DNA from: Paenibacillus_G sp049942825 | GTDB lineage: Bacteria; Bacillota; Bacilli; Paenibacillales; NBRC-103111 | Length of the DNA stretch: 64,000 nt | Direction of reading: 5' to 3' | Assembly: GCF_049942825.1 (NCBI RefSeq) | Contig: NZ_CP187970.1 | Location: 496,001-560,000 of the forward strand | Shown: piece after piece, positions 43,956 to 52,837 of the stretch | Position numbering within the stretch: the first letter of the stretch is position 1 | Layout: each line of letters opens with the position of its first letter | Notes under the pieces: generated by a model | Databases searched by the model: none | What the model was told of the DNA's origin: nothing | The model's input: the letters and a program-made list of their open reading frames with translations, nothing else | Position numbers and translations under genes: made by a program

Positions 43956-45149
43956 TTAGCTGCGGTCCCGGCGGGACATCTGCTGCCAGACGGAGCCGGC
44001 GGCCTCTTCGCCGCCCTCGATCCGCTCGAGGGCCATGCGAATCTGCAGGCGAACCTCGAATTCGGGTTCGTCTTCAGCCGCCTTCAGGGCAGGCAGCGCC
44101 TGTTCGTCTCCGAGCTCGTACAGGAAGCGGGCAGCCCGCCAGCGGACCAGCTTGTTCGGATCGGAGAGTGCAGCGATCATAGCCTCTTGTGCCGCCGGAT
44201 CGCCTAGATCGGACAGCGTGTCCCCGGCAGTACGGCGGACGGAGGGGGAAGGATCCTGGAGCGCCCGGTACAAATGCGGAAGCACTACGGGATCCTTGAG
44301 ATCGCCCAGATACACGGAGGCGAGACGGCGTACCGCGGCCTGCTCGTCGTCCAAGGCGATGAGCAGCAGAGGCAGCGTCTCGGCGGAAGGCTGAATCCGG
44401 CGCAGCGCCGCATAGCGCTCCTTCCATTCGGGCGAACGCAGCAGTTCCTCCGCCTCCGTGTAAGACAGCTCACGCCGTGTTTTCTCCGCGCGCTGCTGGG
44501 CGTCACCGGTGCCGGCTCCGGCCGCTGCTTGGGCTGCCAGCTCCTCAAGCTGCGCATCGGAATAGGCGGCATCGAGCTCCTGCACCACTTCGTCCAGCAC
44601 CTCCTGCAGGGAACCGTAGCGGGTGTCCCACTCCTCCAGGGTGCGTTCCTTGATCAGGTTGGGTGAAGCGGAGGCTGCTCGGACTGCCGTATCGCTGAAG
44701 CGTGCGGGCAGAGCGGCGCGCTGCTCTTCATCGCCGCTGGAGACACGCACCTGCAGCGGAATGCCGCGGAAGTGCTGCAGGAATACGTGAACCTCGCCGA
44801 AGGAGGCCTCCGCCGATGCTCCCTCTCCGTTCCCGGCCCCGGAGGCTGCCGGAGAGGAAGTGGGGCTACCCTCAGGCTGGGTGGAATCAGCGACACCGAG
44901 CACCTCCCGGACCTCGGCGAGAATCCGGCTCCAATCGCCTTTCGGCAGACGGTCCACCGCAATGAAATCCGCTGCGCGGTAGAAGGCTTTGACTCCCTCG
45001 ATCGCCAGGAGGCGCTGCAGCTCGGGGGTAGGGGCTTCCGCAGCCTGCTCACGGGTGTAGGTTTCGCGTACACCGCTCGGCAGCGACTCGCTCATGTTGA
45101 TTTTCATGGTGTTGGGGCTTGGGGTCGGTTCAATGGATACGATGGGCAT
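43956..45149 (-). CDS. cvfC: Conserved virulence factor C-type protein: Nfu N-domain plus HEAT repeats (YpgR-like)
   Basis: A 397-residue protein. Residues ~1-85 look like the Nfu/NifU N-terminal domain (NTMKINMSESLPSG, FYRAADFIAVDR). A Ser/Ala/Gly-rich spacer (~90-115) is followed by a second alpha/beta segment (~118-205). From ~225 on there are about four or five HEAT-like repeats (ALRRIQPSAETLPLLLIALDD, LRAL/DPSPSVRRTAGDTLSDLGD). In Staphylococcus, CvfC affects virulence gene expression; the mechanism is unclear. AAGGAG lies 11 bases before ATG. The low-complexity spacer seems a lineage-specific insertion. Confidence 0.85.
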   Translation of the reverse strand: MPIVSIEPTPSPNTMKINMSESLPSGVRETYTREQAAEAPTPELQRLLAIEGVKAFYRAADFIAVDRLPKGDWSRILAEVREVLGVADSTQPEGSPTSSPAASGAGNGEGASAEASFGEVHVFLQHFRGIPLQVRVSSGDEEQRAALPARFSDTAVRAASASPNLIKERTLEEWDTRYGSLQEVLDEVVQELDAAYSDAQLEELAAQAAAGAGTGDAQQRAEKTRRELSYTEAEELLRSPEWKERYAALRRIQPSAETLPLLLIALDDEQAAVRRLASVYLGDLKDPVVLPHLYRALQDPSPSVRRTAGDTLSDLGDPAAQEAMIAALSDPNKLVRWRAARFLYELGDEQALPALKAAEDEPEFEVRLQIRMALERIEGGEEAAGSVWQQMSRRDRS

Positions 45150-45169
45150 CGGTGTACAAACTCCTTCTA

Positions 45170-45685
45170 TTATATATATCGTTCTTGGATGATCCGCAGA
45201 TGGTGCAGTTCATGGCCCGCGATAATGTACGCGAGCGCCCGGGCGGAGACCGGGTATCCGCTCGCCGTTCCTTCACGGAGCCAATCGGCTGAGGACAGTC
45301 CGGAGATCAGGCTGAGTGTGGACTGCCGGACGGCGGCCAATTCATCGGCGAGGCGCTGCAGAGGCCACTCGTCGAAGGAGGCGCCCCGGATGAACAGGTC
45401 TTGATCGAACCCGGGCAGCGCAGTGGTGTCACCCCGGGCTACGCGAAGCAGGCGGTAGCTCATCACCCGCTCGGTGTCGGCGATATGGCCCAGCACCTCT
45501 TTGATGCTCCACTTGTCTTCAGCGTAACGGTGCAAAGCCTGTGTCTCTGTCAGGCCTGCCACCAGCCGTGCGGTCTTCCCCAGCTGTTCCGTCAAGTGAA
45601 GGCTCACGTCCCCTTCGGGAACCTGTGAGATGTAACCTGCATAAAACGCATTGTACTCGTTTTGCTCCGGTTTTGCCAATGTCAT
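45170..45685 (-). CDS. DinB/YfiT-family protein
   Basis: A 171-residue four-helix-bundle protein of the DinB superfamily, often metal-binding thiol-transferases. Putative metal ligands are His in EVLGHIADTERVM and in IIAGHELHHLRIIQE. KWSIKEVLGHIADTERV is the family hallmark. The substrate thiol is unknown, bacillithiol being typical for Bacillota. It lies 20 bases upstream of cvfC in the same direction, so the two are probably co-transcribed. Confidence 0.9.
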   Translation of the reverse strand: MTLAKPEQNEYNAFYAGYISQVPEGDVSLHLTEQLGKTARLVAGLTETQALHRYAEDKWSIKEVLGHIADTERVMSYRLLRVARGDTTALPGFDQDLFIRGASFDEWPLQRLADELAAVRQSTLSLISGLSSADWLREGTASGYPVSARALAYIIAGHELHHLRIIQERYI

Positions 45686-45709
45686 GGATTCTCCTCCTCA
45701 TTTTCGAAA

Positions 45710-45747
45710 AAGGACCTTGAGCCTCCGTGAAGAGGCCTCGGGTCCTT
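45710..45747 (-). terminator. Terminator of the guanylate-kinase-like gene
   Basis: AAGGACC/GGTCCTT outer and GCCTC/GAGGC inner stems, followed on the minus strand by TTTTTCG. Confidence 0.78.
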
Positions 45748-45806
45748 GGTGTAGACAATGTATTATAGGCTCCATCCGTCTCGGGATGGAAGTCTTGCGT
45801 GAATGA

Positions 45807-46397
45807 TCAATCCAGATCCAGAAGGTTCCGGTGCAGGTATGTATCGTCCAACGCTTTGGTCAGATCGAATACCGTGTGGGCGAGATCCAGATTCTCGAAC
45901 ACATGCTCACAGGAATCCTTATACGCTATCTCTTCCTCATAATGGGACATATACCGGTCGATGAGCTCCTGGGAGTCTCCGCGTTCCTGTTCCCGTTTGA
46001 GCACGGTGTCCCGGTCTGCATAGATGAAGATCCGGACAACCCGGTCCCCGTATACCTTCTTTAAGGCTTCCGCACCGAACCGGTTTAACACGAGGTAGAC
46101 CGCACCGAATTTTTGGAGCTGCTCGGCAACATCCGTCTCTTTGATGCCGTAACAGTTTCCGTCGATCTCGATGACTTCGATAAATTCCTGCTTCTCCTCG
46201 GCGGCTTTGAACTCATCTCTGGAAATAAAATGATAGTCCTGCCCGTCAACTTCGGATGAGCGCGGAGGGCGTGTCGTATACGATATGACCTGCTTCACGC
46301 CTAACGTACTTCCGGACATCTGGGCGACCGTACGGCGGCCTGCGCCGTTTGGGCCGGTGAATACAAAAATGATTTCGGTGTCTTTCAGCTCGTACAT
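45807..46397 (-). CDS. Guanylate kinase-like protein with altered P-loop
   Basis: A 196-residue protein of the guanylate kinase fold. GMP-binding features are kept: ISYTTRPPRSSEVDGQDYHF (Arg pair, Glu, Tyr), a second EIDGNCYGI block, and a lid with LKREQERGDSQELIDR. The P-loop reads GPNGAGRRT instead of GPSGVGKGT, so the catalytic Lys is Arg (residue 21). It is therefore probably not the housekeeping Gmk and may bind GMP or cyclic-dinucleotide-like ligands without normal catalysis. AAGGAGGG precedes ATG. It has its own terminator. Confidence 0.85.
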   Translation of the reverse strand: MYELKDTEIIFVFTGPNGAGRRTVAQMSGSTLGVKQVISYTTRPPRSSEVDGQDYHFISRDEFKAAEEKQEFIEVIEIDGNCYGIKETDVAEQLQKFGAVYLVLNRFGAEALKKVYGDRVVRIFIYADRDTVLKREQERGDSQELIDRYMSHYEEEIAYKDSCEHVFENLDLAHTVFDLTKALDDTYLHRNLLDLD

Positions 46398-46814
46398 GGA
46401 AACCCTCCTTCGATTTGAAGTGCAGTTCCTTGCCGGGTGGATCTACCTGTATTTTACATGGTTTCGAAGAAGAGGTAAAGGCATCGCTTACATACCGTTT
46501 TTACTGTGCTTTTATCCAGGGGGTTGTGCACTTGGCTTCAAGAGAGTTTGTCCGTAGGTCAAAAATGATTATGCCCGACGCTTCTGTTAATCTGTCCCTT
46601 GTTCAGGAGTATGGGGGCGGCAGACCCAGCCGGCTCATCCTGTTGAAGGCGGTGCCTAAAATGGCAGCAGCCCCCAGGCTGCGTGCCTCAGGAGCTGCTG
46701 TGTGATCTCAAACGTCTTCGGTAACCCGGGGGTTGTATTCCGCTCAGAGCGCCGCTTGCGGTTTTGGGTTGACGCCGGGCCGGTCAGACCCATGGTGTAG
46801 GCCAGCCGCCAGTG
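46398..46814. other. Gene-free stretch between cshA and the guanylate-kinase-like gene
   Basis: No frame here has a convincing start or family match. On the minus strand a CAGCAGC/GGCTGCTG hairpin (about 46660-46702) followed by ATTTT could end the cshA transcript. The remainder should hold the guanylate-kinase-like gene's promoter. Confidence 0.5.
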
Positions 46815-48524
46815 CTATCTGCCGCGCTTGCGGCCTCCGGCTGCACCGCTGCGTCCTGCCGGCTTCGGCCCGCGCCCGGCACCGCCACGCTCCGGCGTTC
46901 CGCCGCCGGACCGCCCGCGCGCTCCAGCGCCGCCGCTGCGTGCGCCCGCCGTGCGCACTCCGCGCTCGCCGCCCGCCCGCGGGCTGCTGCTCCAGCGCTC
47001 GCCGCCGTCGCTGCCGCGTGCCCCGGCCGCTGCGCGTCCCCGCGCTCCAGCCGCCCCGCGGCCCTCGCCGCGAGCCGCACTGTCGCGCGTGCTGCCCTGC
47101 GTGCCGCTCCACGGCAGCGCGCCTTCACCGCCGCGTGCGCCCGCTGCACCGCGTCCGCCTGGCCCCGCCGTGCTCCGCGCCCCGCGAGCCGCGCTGTCGC
47201 GTCCGCCGCCAGCCGGTGCTCCACGGCGCTCCGCGTTATCGCTTCCGCGGCCTGCAGCCACCGCTCCACGCCCGCGTCCGCCCGGCCCCGCCGTGCCCCG
47301 CGCTCCCCGTCCACCGGCAGTGCGTGCTTCCCCGCGCCGTCCGCCTCCTTGGCGTGCGCCGCGTTCATTGCGCTCTCCGCGCTCTCCTCGATCCTCGGCC
47401 CCAGCCCCGCCGCGTCCCGGACGCTTCACGAGCTGCATCTTGATGCCTTTCTCTATCGCCTCGAGATAGAAGGAGTCACGCTGTGCCACAAAGGTGATCG
47501 CTTTGCCTGTTTGTCCCGCTCGTCCTGTCCGGCCAATCCGGTGGATATAACTTTCCGCATCATGAGGGATATCGTAGTTATATACGTGAGTGATGCCTTC
47601 CACGTCCAGTCCACGCGCTGCTATATCCGTAGCAACAAGGAACTGAATCTTGGCGTCACGGAACCGCTTCATGACCTGTTCGCGCTTGGCCTGCGTCAGA
47701 TCTCCATGCAACTCGTCCACAGCGTAACCGCGTTCGTCGAGCTCTTCCCGCAGCTTCGTTGCGCGCAGCTTCGTACGGCAGAAGATCATACCGAGGTAGG
47801 GAGGGTCTTCTTCCATGGCTTTACACAAGGCCTCAAGTTTTCCACGGTCCGTTGTCTGAACGACGACCTGTTCGATCTCATCCAATGTGACCCGTTTGGC
47901 CTTGACTTCGATCTCCACCGGCGGCTTCATATATTCTTTGGCAAGCTGGCGGACTCGCTCCGGCATCGTGGCCGAGAAGAGCAGCGTCTGTCTGCGGCTT
48001 GGCGTCGCTGAGATGATCTCGACTACCTCAGGCAGGAAGCCCATATGGAGCATCTGGTCGGCTTCGTCCAGGACGAGCGTGGACAGCTTGAACAGCTGAA
48101 CCGTCTCGCGTCGCAGGTGATCGAGCAGGCGGCCCGGCGTTGCGACGATAATATGGATCGCCCCTTCGAGCTTGCGGATCTGCCGCTCCACATCCTGGCC
48201 TCCGTAGGCTGACAATACACGAATGCCCTTCAAAGGCGCCCAACGAGCCACCTCTTCGGTAATCTGGATCGCGAGCTCGCGTGTCGGCGTGACAATCAGG
48301 GCCTGAACATGGGTACGGTTCGGATCGATACTTTCCAGAATGGGAAGCACGAAGGCCAGCGTCTTTCCTGTTCCGGTCTGGGCTTGAGCAATGACGTCAT
48401 GGCCGCCGAGTACGGAAGGAATCGCTTCCCGCTGAATCGGCGTAGGCTCGTTATATCCATGTTTATGGAGTGCTTCGGCAAGCTCCTGGCTGATGCCCAG
48501 AGCTTGAAATTCGTTTTTCTTCAT
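46815..48524 (-). CDS. cshA: DEAD-box RNA helicase CshA-like with long RG-rich tail
   Basis: A 569-residue ATP-dependent RNA helicase for RNA turnover and cold adaptation. The core (~1-370) has the Q motif, motif I AQTGTGKT, Ia PTRELA, II VLDEADQM, III SATMP and VI HRIGRTGRAG. The last ~185 residues are almost only Arg, Gly, Ala, Ser and Pro, with many RGG/RG repeats, and are surely disordered and RNA-binding. ATG 48524 follows GGGGAG; a frame upstream is not used. The tail's GC content makes large antisense open frames that are not genes. Confidence 0.93.
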   Translation of the reverse strand: MKKNEFQALGISQELAEALHKHGYNEPTPIQREAIPSVLGGHDVIAQAQTGTGKTLAFVLPILESIDPNRTHVQALIVTPTRELAIQITEEVARWAPLKGIRVLSAYGGQDVERQIRKLEGAIHIIVATPGRLLDHLRRETVQLFKLSTLVLDEADQMLHMGFLPEVVEIISATPSRRQTLLFSATMPERVRQLAKEYMKPPVEIEVKAKRVTLDEIEQVVVQTTDRGKLEALCKAMEEDPPYLGMIFCRTKLRATKLREELDERGYAVDELHGDLTQAKREQVMKRFRDAKIQFLVATDIAARGLDVEGITHVYNYDIPHDAESYIHRIGRTGRAGQTGKAITFVAQRDSFYLEAIEKGIKMQLVKRPGRGGAGAEDRGERGERNERGARQGGGRRGEARTAGGRGARGTAGPGGRGRGAVAAGRGSDNAERRGAPAGGGRDSAARGARSTAGPGGRGAAGARGGEGALPWSGTQGSTRDSAARGEGRGAAGARGRAAAGARGSDGGERWSSSPRAGGERGVRTAGARSGGAGARGRSGGGTPERGGAGRGPKPAGRSGAAGGRKRGR

Positions 48525-48774
48525 TATATAAGTCTCCCCGCTGTTTGAAGTCTCTTCGACTATTTTCAACTTCCTGCCCGCTCCGCATACCTGAGAACAG
48601 TCATATATATAGGAAGCTTCTTGGTTGGAATCATCAGAAACCGGGGCCTTCGGAATAATGGTGGCCGGAGTTAGGCACCTTCACCATTCGATCAGGCGCA
48701 CGATTAGGGCATAGCCGCTGAGTGCTTCATCCAAATGTATCCATAGTATCTCCACATTCTACAGGAAGGCGGTC
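48525..48774 (-). other. cshA 5' region
   Basis: About 250 bases without a gene. TATATA near 48606-48611 (minus strand) is a possible -10 and would give a leader of ~75 bases. No known RNA element is recognised. Confidence 0.4.
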
Positions 48775-48816
48775 CAAAAAGAAACTGCACAGAGCCAAAG
48801 TTCGGCCCGTGCAGTC
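48775..48816 (-). terminator. Terminator of the YhcN-type gene
   Basis: ACTGCAC/GTGCAGT stem with further GG/CC pairs, followed on the minus strand by TTTCTTTTT. Confidence 0.8.
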
Positions 48817-48829
48817 TGATAGGCTTCCA

Positions 48830-49543
48830 TTAATATTCCCGTCCGTTCCCTTCAGCCTGATTCGGTATGGTAGGATCCGTACCGAAAGTCCGCTCCATCG
48901 TACGAACGAAATCCGGAATGAAAGGGGAGAGGGATCTTCCGTGCCAGCTTTCAATAGCCAGCCGCGTGAATTGATCGATTACGTAGGGGTCGGCCGTAAT
49001 ATACACATCGTGGATGGCAGGCTCCATAGAACGGATTTTCTCGGCGATCTTTTGTTTAAAGAGATGGGTAAGGTGTTCATGATGAAGCTCCGTTTGAGCG
49101 CCGCTGACCCCGTCGATCTTTTGAGTGGGGGCTACATAATAGGTGCGAAGGTCCCCGGCAGGATTTTCTCCGCGGGAGCGTCCGTCTTTGTTCGAATCCA
49201 GGGCCCTCTTGTCTCCGCCATGCGTACCGCTTGCCGAATTGTCCATCGTAATGGCGGTGTAGGCTACGCTGTCGCCTACAAGCACGATGGCCGAATTGAC
49301 GCCGTCCATCGCCGCCACCTGATCTGAAAGATTCTGGTTCATTTCCAATTTGGTTACTTTGTGGGATACGGGGGCATACTGCTGCTGAGTCTGATAAGCG
49401 CGGGAGGTATCTTGTCTTGGCATATCCCGTTTGCTGCCGTAGTTATTGGCACTGTTGTAATCGTACCAGGAGTAGCATCCCGCTGCGACAGCGAGGGTGA
49501 AGATGGATGAGATCAGGCCGATCAGTCGAAGAGCGCGTGCCAT
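48830..49543 (-). CDS. YhcN/YlaJ-family sporulation lipoprotein
   Basis: A 237-residue lipoprotein. The signal peptide ends in the lipobox LAVAAGC (Cys at ~23). The mature part has a Gln/Tyr-rich stretch (~45-60) and then the YhcN/YlaJ domain with KLEMNQNLSDQVAAMDGVNSAIVLVGDSVAYTAI (read in short blocks) and ADPYVIDQFTRLAIE. Relatives are made in the forespore and sit in the inner spore membrane, where some influence germination. AGGAGGAACAACC precedes the ATG. A sporulation promoter is expected, but I could not place one. Confidence 0.9.
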   Translation of the reverse strand: MARALRLIGLISSIFTLAVAAGCYSWYDYNSANNYGSKRDMPRQDTSRAYQTQQQYAPVSHKVTKLEMNQNLSDQVAAMDGVNSAIVLVGDSVAYTAITMDNSASGTHGGDKRALDSNKDGRSRGENPAGDLRTYYVAPTQKIDGVSGAQTELHHEHLTHLFKQKIAEKIRSMEPAIHDVYITADPYVIDQFTRLAIESWHGRSLSPFIPDFVRTMERTFGTDPTIPNQAEGNGREY

Positions 49544-49797
49544 GGTTGTTCCTCCTTAGAACCGGATAGTCGTGAAGCGGATTTCGGCAATATGGCAGTG
49601 AAGATGGATAAAGGAGATGCAAATGCGGAATTCTCCTTCCTAGAATGGGTCATCCAAGAGGAAAACATGCGGCACAGAAAGGGGGACCAGAACATGCATA
49701 AAACCACCGCTTAATGGAAATAACCAAAGAGAGGCAAAACGCTTAAACCCATGAAAAATGTACACTTACGAACAATTTGTGAACTCTCTGAGATTCA

Positions 49798-49826
49798 TTG
49801 ACAAAAAAGAGACACGAATTTATAGT
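49798..49826 (+). promoter_or_regulatory. Sigma-A promoter P1 of the cta operon
   Basis: TTGACA (49798-49803), exactly 17 bases, TATAGT (49821-49826), 82 bases before ctaC. TTTGTGAAC at 49776-49784, just upstream, resembles a ResD-type box. Confidence 0.8.
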
Positions 49827-49846
49827 TAATATGGTGATCAGGCGTA

Positions 49847-49875
49847 TTGACAAGATATGACCTTTTTTGTACGAA
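49847..49875 (+). promoter_or_regulatory. Possible second promoter P2 of the cta operon
   Basis: TTGACA (49847-49852), 17 bases, TACGAA (49870-49875). The -35 is perfect and the -10 weak, so it may need an activator. Confidence 0.5.
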
Positions 49876-49907
49876 AAATATTTGCTTTCTAAGGTGGGAT
49901 TGATAAG

Positions 49908-50948
49908 ATGATTCGATGGCAAAATCTGTGGCGTTTCATCCCTCTTTTCGGGTTGATGATGTTGCTGTTAACGGGGTGTGGAGACGATACGATTTCCACC
50001 TTGAGACCGAGAGGTCCCGTAGCCAGAGACCAGCTCTTCCTGATGAAGCTCAGCTTCGGGATCATGCTGCTGGTCGTCGTGGTCGTATTCGTTCTTTACT
50101 TGTATGTCCTCGTGCGCTTCAGAAAGAAAAAGGGCGAAGACATCATTCCAAAGCAAGTGGAAGGCAGTCATACGCTCGAGATTATTTGGACGGTTGTACC
50201 GATTATCCTGCTTCTGATTCTTGCAGTTCCAACGGTGAAGTACACGTTCCAGCTTCTTGAAGACCACAGAGACAACAAGGATGCACTGCCTGTCAAAGTA
50301 ACCGCTCACGCTTTCTGGTGGCAGTTTGAGTATCCGACACTCGGCATCTCGACAGCCCAAGATCTTGTCATCCCTACCAATAAGAAGATTGCATTCGAAA
50401 TTACATCGGCTGATGTGAAGCACTCCTTCTGGGTTCCGTCGCTCGGCGGTAAAATGGACACGAACCCTGGATTGAGCAACGTATTTTACCTGCAAGCCGA
50501 TGAAGTGGACACCTTCAAAGGCAAGTGCGCGGAGCTTTGCGGCGCGTCCCACGCCCTGATGGACTTTAAAGTGAAATCGCTTGACGCAGCGGCGTTTGAT
50601 CAATGGGTAGCTGATATGAAGGCGCCTTCTACCGTTCCTGCTGATGCCAAGGCCGGCGAAACGCTCTTCAAGGACAACTGTCTCTCCTGTCACGCGGTCA
50701 ATGCACAGGGTCTCGGCGCGGGTCCGAACCTGAACGGCTTTGCTTCTCGTGAGCTTGTAGCCGGCATTCTGCCGCATAACGATAAGAGTCTGCATGAGTG
50801 GATTTCCGATCCGCAGTCGGTGAAGCCAGGCGCAAGAATGCCTGCTTTCGGTCCTACTCCGATCGAGCCGATCCCAGGCAGCAAAGCTCTTGAGGAGCAG
50901 CAGATCCAAGACATTATCAAATATCTCAACACGCTGACATTGAAGTAA
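49908..50948 (+). CDS. ctaC: Cytochrome caa3 oxidase subunit II (with cytochrome c domain)
   Basis: A 346-residue lipoprotein subunit of the terminal oxidase. The signal peptide ends in LLTGC (Cys 24). Two transmembrane helices follow (~45-70 and ~90-112). The cupredoxin domain carries the CuA site CAELCGASHALM (~205-216). A C-terminal cytochrome c domain has the haem motif CLSCH (~259-263) with a likely Met ligand in GARMPAFGP. It accepts electrons from cytochrome c and passes them to subunit I. It is the first gene of ctaCDEFG. Confidence 0.97.
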   Translation: MIRWQNLWRFIPLFGLMMLLLTGCGDDTISTLRPRGPVARDQLFLMKLSFGIMLLVVVVVFVLYLYVLVRFRKKKGEDIIPKQVEGSHTLEIIWTVVPIILLLILAVPTVKYTFQLLEDHRDNKDALPVKVTAHAFWWQFEYPTLGISTAQDLVIPTNKKIAFEITSADVKHSFWVPSLGGKMDTNPGLSNVFYLQADEVDTFKGKCAELCGASHALMDFKVKSLDAAAFDQWVADMKAPSTVPADAKAGETLFKDNCLSCHAVNAQGLGAGPNLNGFASRELVAGILPHNDKSLHEWISDPQSVKPGARMPAFGPTPIEPIPGSKALEEQQIQDIIKYLNTLTLK

Positions 50949-50980
50949 AGAGCATCAGGGAATAAAGGAGGTTTCATACG

Positions 50981-52837
50981 GTGGCTCACGCACACACGGT
51001 AAAACGTCACACCGGGCTGATGGATTGGCTTACCACGGTGGACCATAAAAAGATCGGTATTTTGTACCTGATCGCCGGGGGGATTTTCTTCCTGATGGGC
51101 GGTTTGGAAGCGATCTTGATCCGGGTTCAGCTTCTCCAACCGGACCAAAAGATTTTCATTGGCGACACATTCAACGCGCTTACAACGATGCACGGTACGA
51201 CGATGATCTTTCTCGCGGCGATGCCTGCCATCTTCGCATTTATGAATGCGGTTGTACCGCTTCAGATTGGCGCTCGCGACGTCGCTTTTCCTTTCGTCAA
51301 CGCACTCGGTTTCTGGTTGTTCTTCTTCGGCGGTGTTCTTCTTAACACTTCCTGGTTCCTCGGCAGTGTTCCGGCGGCAGGCTGGACGGCTTATCCGCCT
51401 CTTTCGGGTCTGGTACACGGCGAAGCCGGTACATTCCAAGGCGGCATGGACTTCTATGTGCTCGGTCTGCAGATTGCAGGTCTCGGGACGCTGATCGGCG
51501 GTATCAACTTCCTGGTTACAATTATCAACATGCGTGCGCCAGGCATGACTTACATGAGAATGCCGATGTTCACTTGGACGGCGTTCATTACTTCCCTTCT
51601 GATTCTGTTTGCTTTCCCTGCGATTACGGTCGGTCTTGTTGAACTGATGTTTGACCGGATCTTCGGCGGCGGATTCTTCGATGTCAGCAAAGGCGGTAAC
51701 CCGGTTCTCTGGGAGCACATTTTCTGGATCTTCGGTCACCCTGAAGTATATATCCTGATTCTTCCGGCCTTCGGTATTATCTCGGACATCGTCTCCACGT
51801 TCTCGAGAAAACGCCTCTTCGGCTACAGCTCCATGGTATTTGCAACAGCGCTGATCGGCTTCTTGGGCTTCATGGTTTGGGCTCACCACATGTTTACGAC
51901 AGGGATCGGTCCTGTAGGGGACGCGATCTTCGGGGTTGCCACGATGGCGATCGCGGTGCCTACCGGCGTTAAGATCTTTAACTGGCTCTTTACCCTGTGG
52001 GGCGGCCAGATCCGCTTCACTACAGCGAATGTCTTCGCAACGGCCTTCATCCCAACGTTCGTTATGGGTGGGGTTACCGGGGTTATGCTTGCGGTTCCTG
52101 CGGCAGACTTCCAATATCACGATACGTATTTCGTCGTAGCTCACTTCCACTATGTAATTGTCGGCGGCCTTGTGCTTGGTCTGTTCGCGGCTTCCTATTA
52201 CTGGTGGCCAAAGATGTTCGGCCGTCTTCTTAACGAGACGCTGGGCAAGATTCACTTCTGGACATTCTTCATCGGCTTCCATATGACATTCTTCCCGCAG
52301 CACTTCCTCGGTTTGATGGGGATGCCGCGCCGGGTGTTTACATATCAGCCTGGAGTCGGACTGGAGACAGGTAACTACATCTCTACGATCGGTGCTTTCC
52401 TGATGGGTATCGGTACGATCGTGTTCTTTATCAACATTATCGCAACGGCAAGCAAACCGGCTAATGCGCCGGCTGACCCTTGGGACGGCCGTACGCTGGA
52501 GTGGTCCATTCCTTCTCCTCCGCCGGAGTACAACTTCAAGCAGACTCCGCTTGTTCGCGGATTCGACGCTTTTTGGAAAGAAAAGATGGCCGGAAACAAA
52601 GAGATGACGCCAGCCGAGCCGGTAGGTTCGATTCACATGCCATCGCCTTCGATTCTGCCGTTCGTAATGTCTCTCGGTTTGTTTATCTCGGGCTACGGCT
52701 TTATGTATCACAATTACTTCGTCAGTATTCTCGGTATTGCCATCACGTTTATCTGCATGTTCCTGCGTTCAGTCTATGACGACGCCGGCTTCCACATCGA
52801 GCCGGAAGAGCTTAACGATAAGGGGGTAAAGGCATGA
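50981..52837 (+). CDS. ctaD: Cytochrome c oxidase subunit I
   Basis: A 618-residue catalytic subunit with about 12-14 membrane helices. Haem a and CuB ligands are visible: MHGTTMIFL (His), FGHPEVYILILPAFG (CuB His and the cross-linked Tyr), WAHHMFTTG and HFHYVIVGG. GTG 50981 follows AAAGGAGG. Its stop overlaps the next ATG (ATGA at 52834), giving tight coupling. Confidence 0.97.
   Translation: MAHAHTVKRHTGLMDWLTTVDHKKIGILYLIAGGIFFLMGGLEAILIRVQLLQPDQKIFIGDTFNALTTMHGTTMIFLAAMPAIFAFMNAVVPLQIGARDVAFPFVNALGFWLFFFGGVLLNTSWFLGSVPAAGWTAYPPLSGLVHGEAGTFQGGMDFYVLGLQIAGLGTLIGGINFLVTIINMRAPGMTYMRMPMFTWTAFITSLLILFAFPAITVGLVELMFDRIFGGGFFDVSKGGNPVLWEHIFWIFGHPEVYILILPAFGIISDIVSTFSRKRLFGYSSMVFATALIGFLGFMVWAHHMFTTGIGPVGDAIFGVATMAIAVPTGVKIFNWLFTLWGGQIRFTTANVFATAFIPTFVMGGVTGVMLAVPAADFQYHDTYFVVAHFHYVIVGGLVLGLFAASYYWWPKMFGRLLNETLGKIHFWTFFIGFHMTFFPQHFLGLMGMPRRVFTYQPGVGLETGNYISTIGAFLMGIGTIVFFINIIATASKPANAPADPWDGRTLEWSIPSPPPEYNFKQTPLVRGFDAFWKEKMAGNKEMTPAEPVGSIHMPSPSILPFVMSLGLFISGYGFMYHNYFVSILGIAITFICMFLRSVYDDAGFHIEPEELNDKGVKA

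Noticed and set aside
46415..46705. Plus-strand frame of 96 codons between gmk-like and cshA genes
   Set aside because: No start signal and no family; it overlaps the probable promoter region of the divergent gene.
46812..48011. Long plus-strand frame of 399 codons opposite cshA
   Set aside because: It is the mirror of the Arg/Gly/Ala-rich cshA coding sequence, is rich in Arg/Pro/Ser/Cys and has no ribosome binding site; the cshA frame has all helicase motifs.
50690..52711. 673-codon minus-strand frame opposite ctaC/ctaD
   Set aside because: It is antisense to oxidase subunits with clear metal-ligand motifs; its composition is Arg/His/Glu-rich with no domain.
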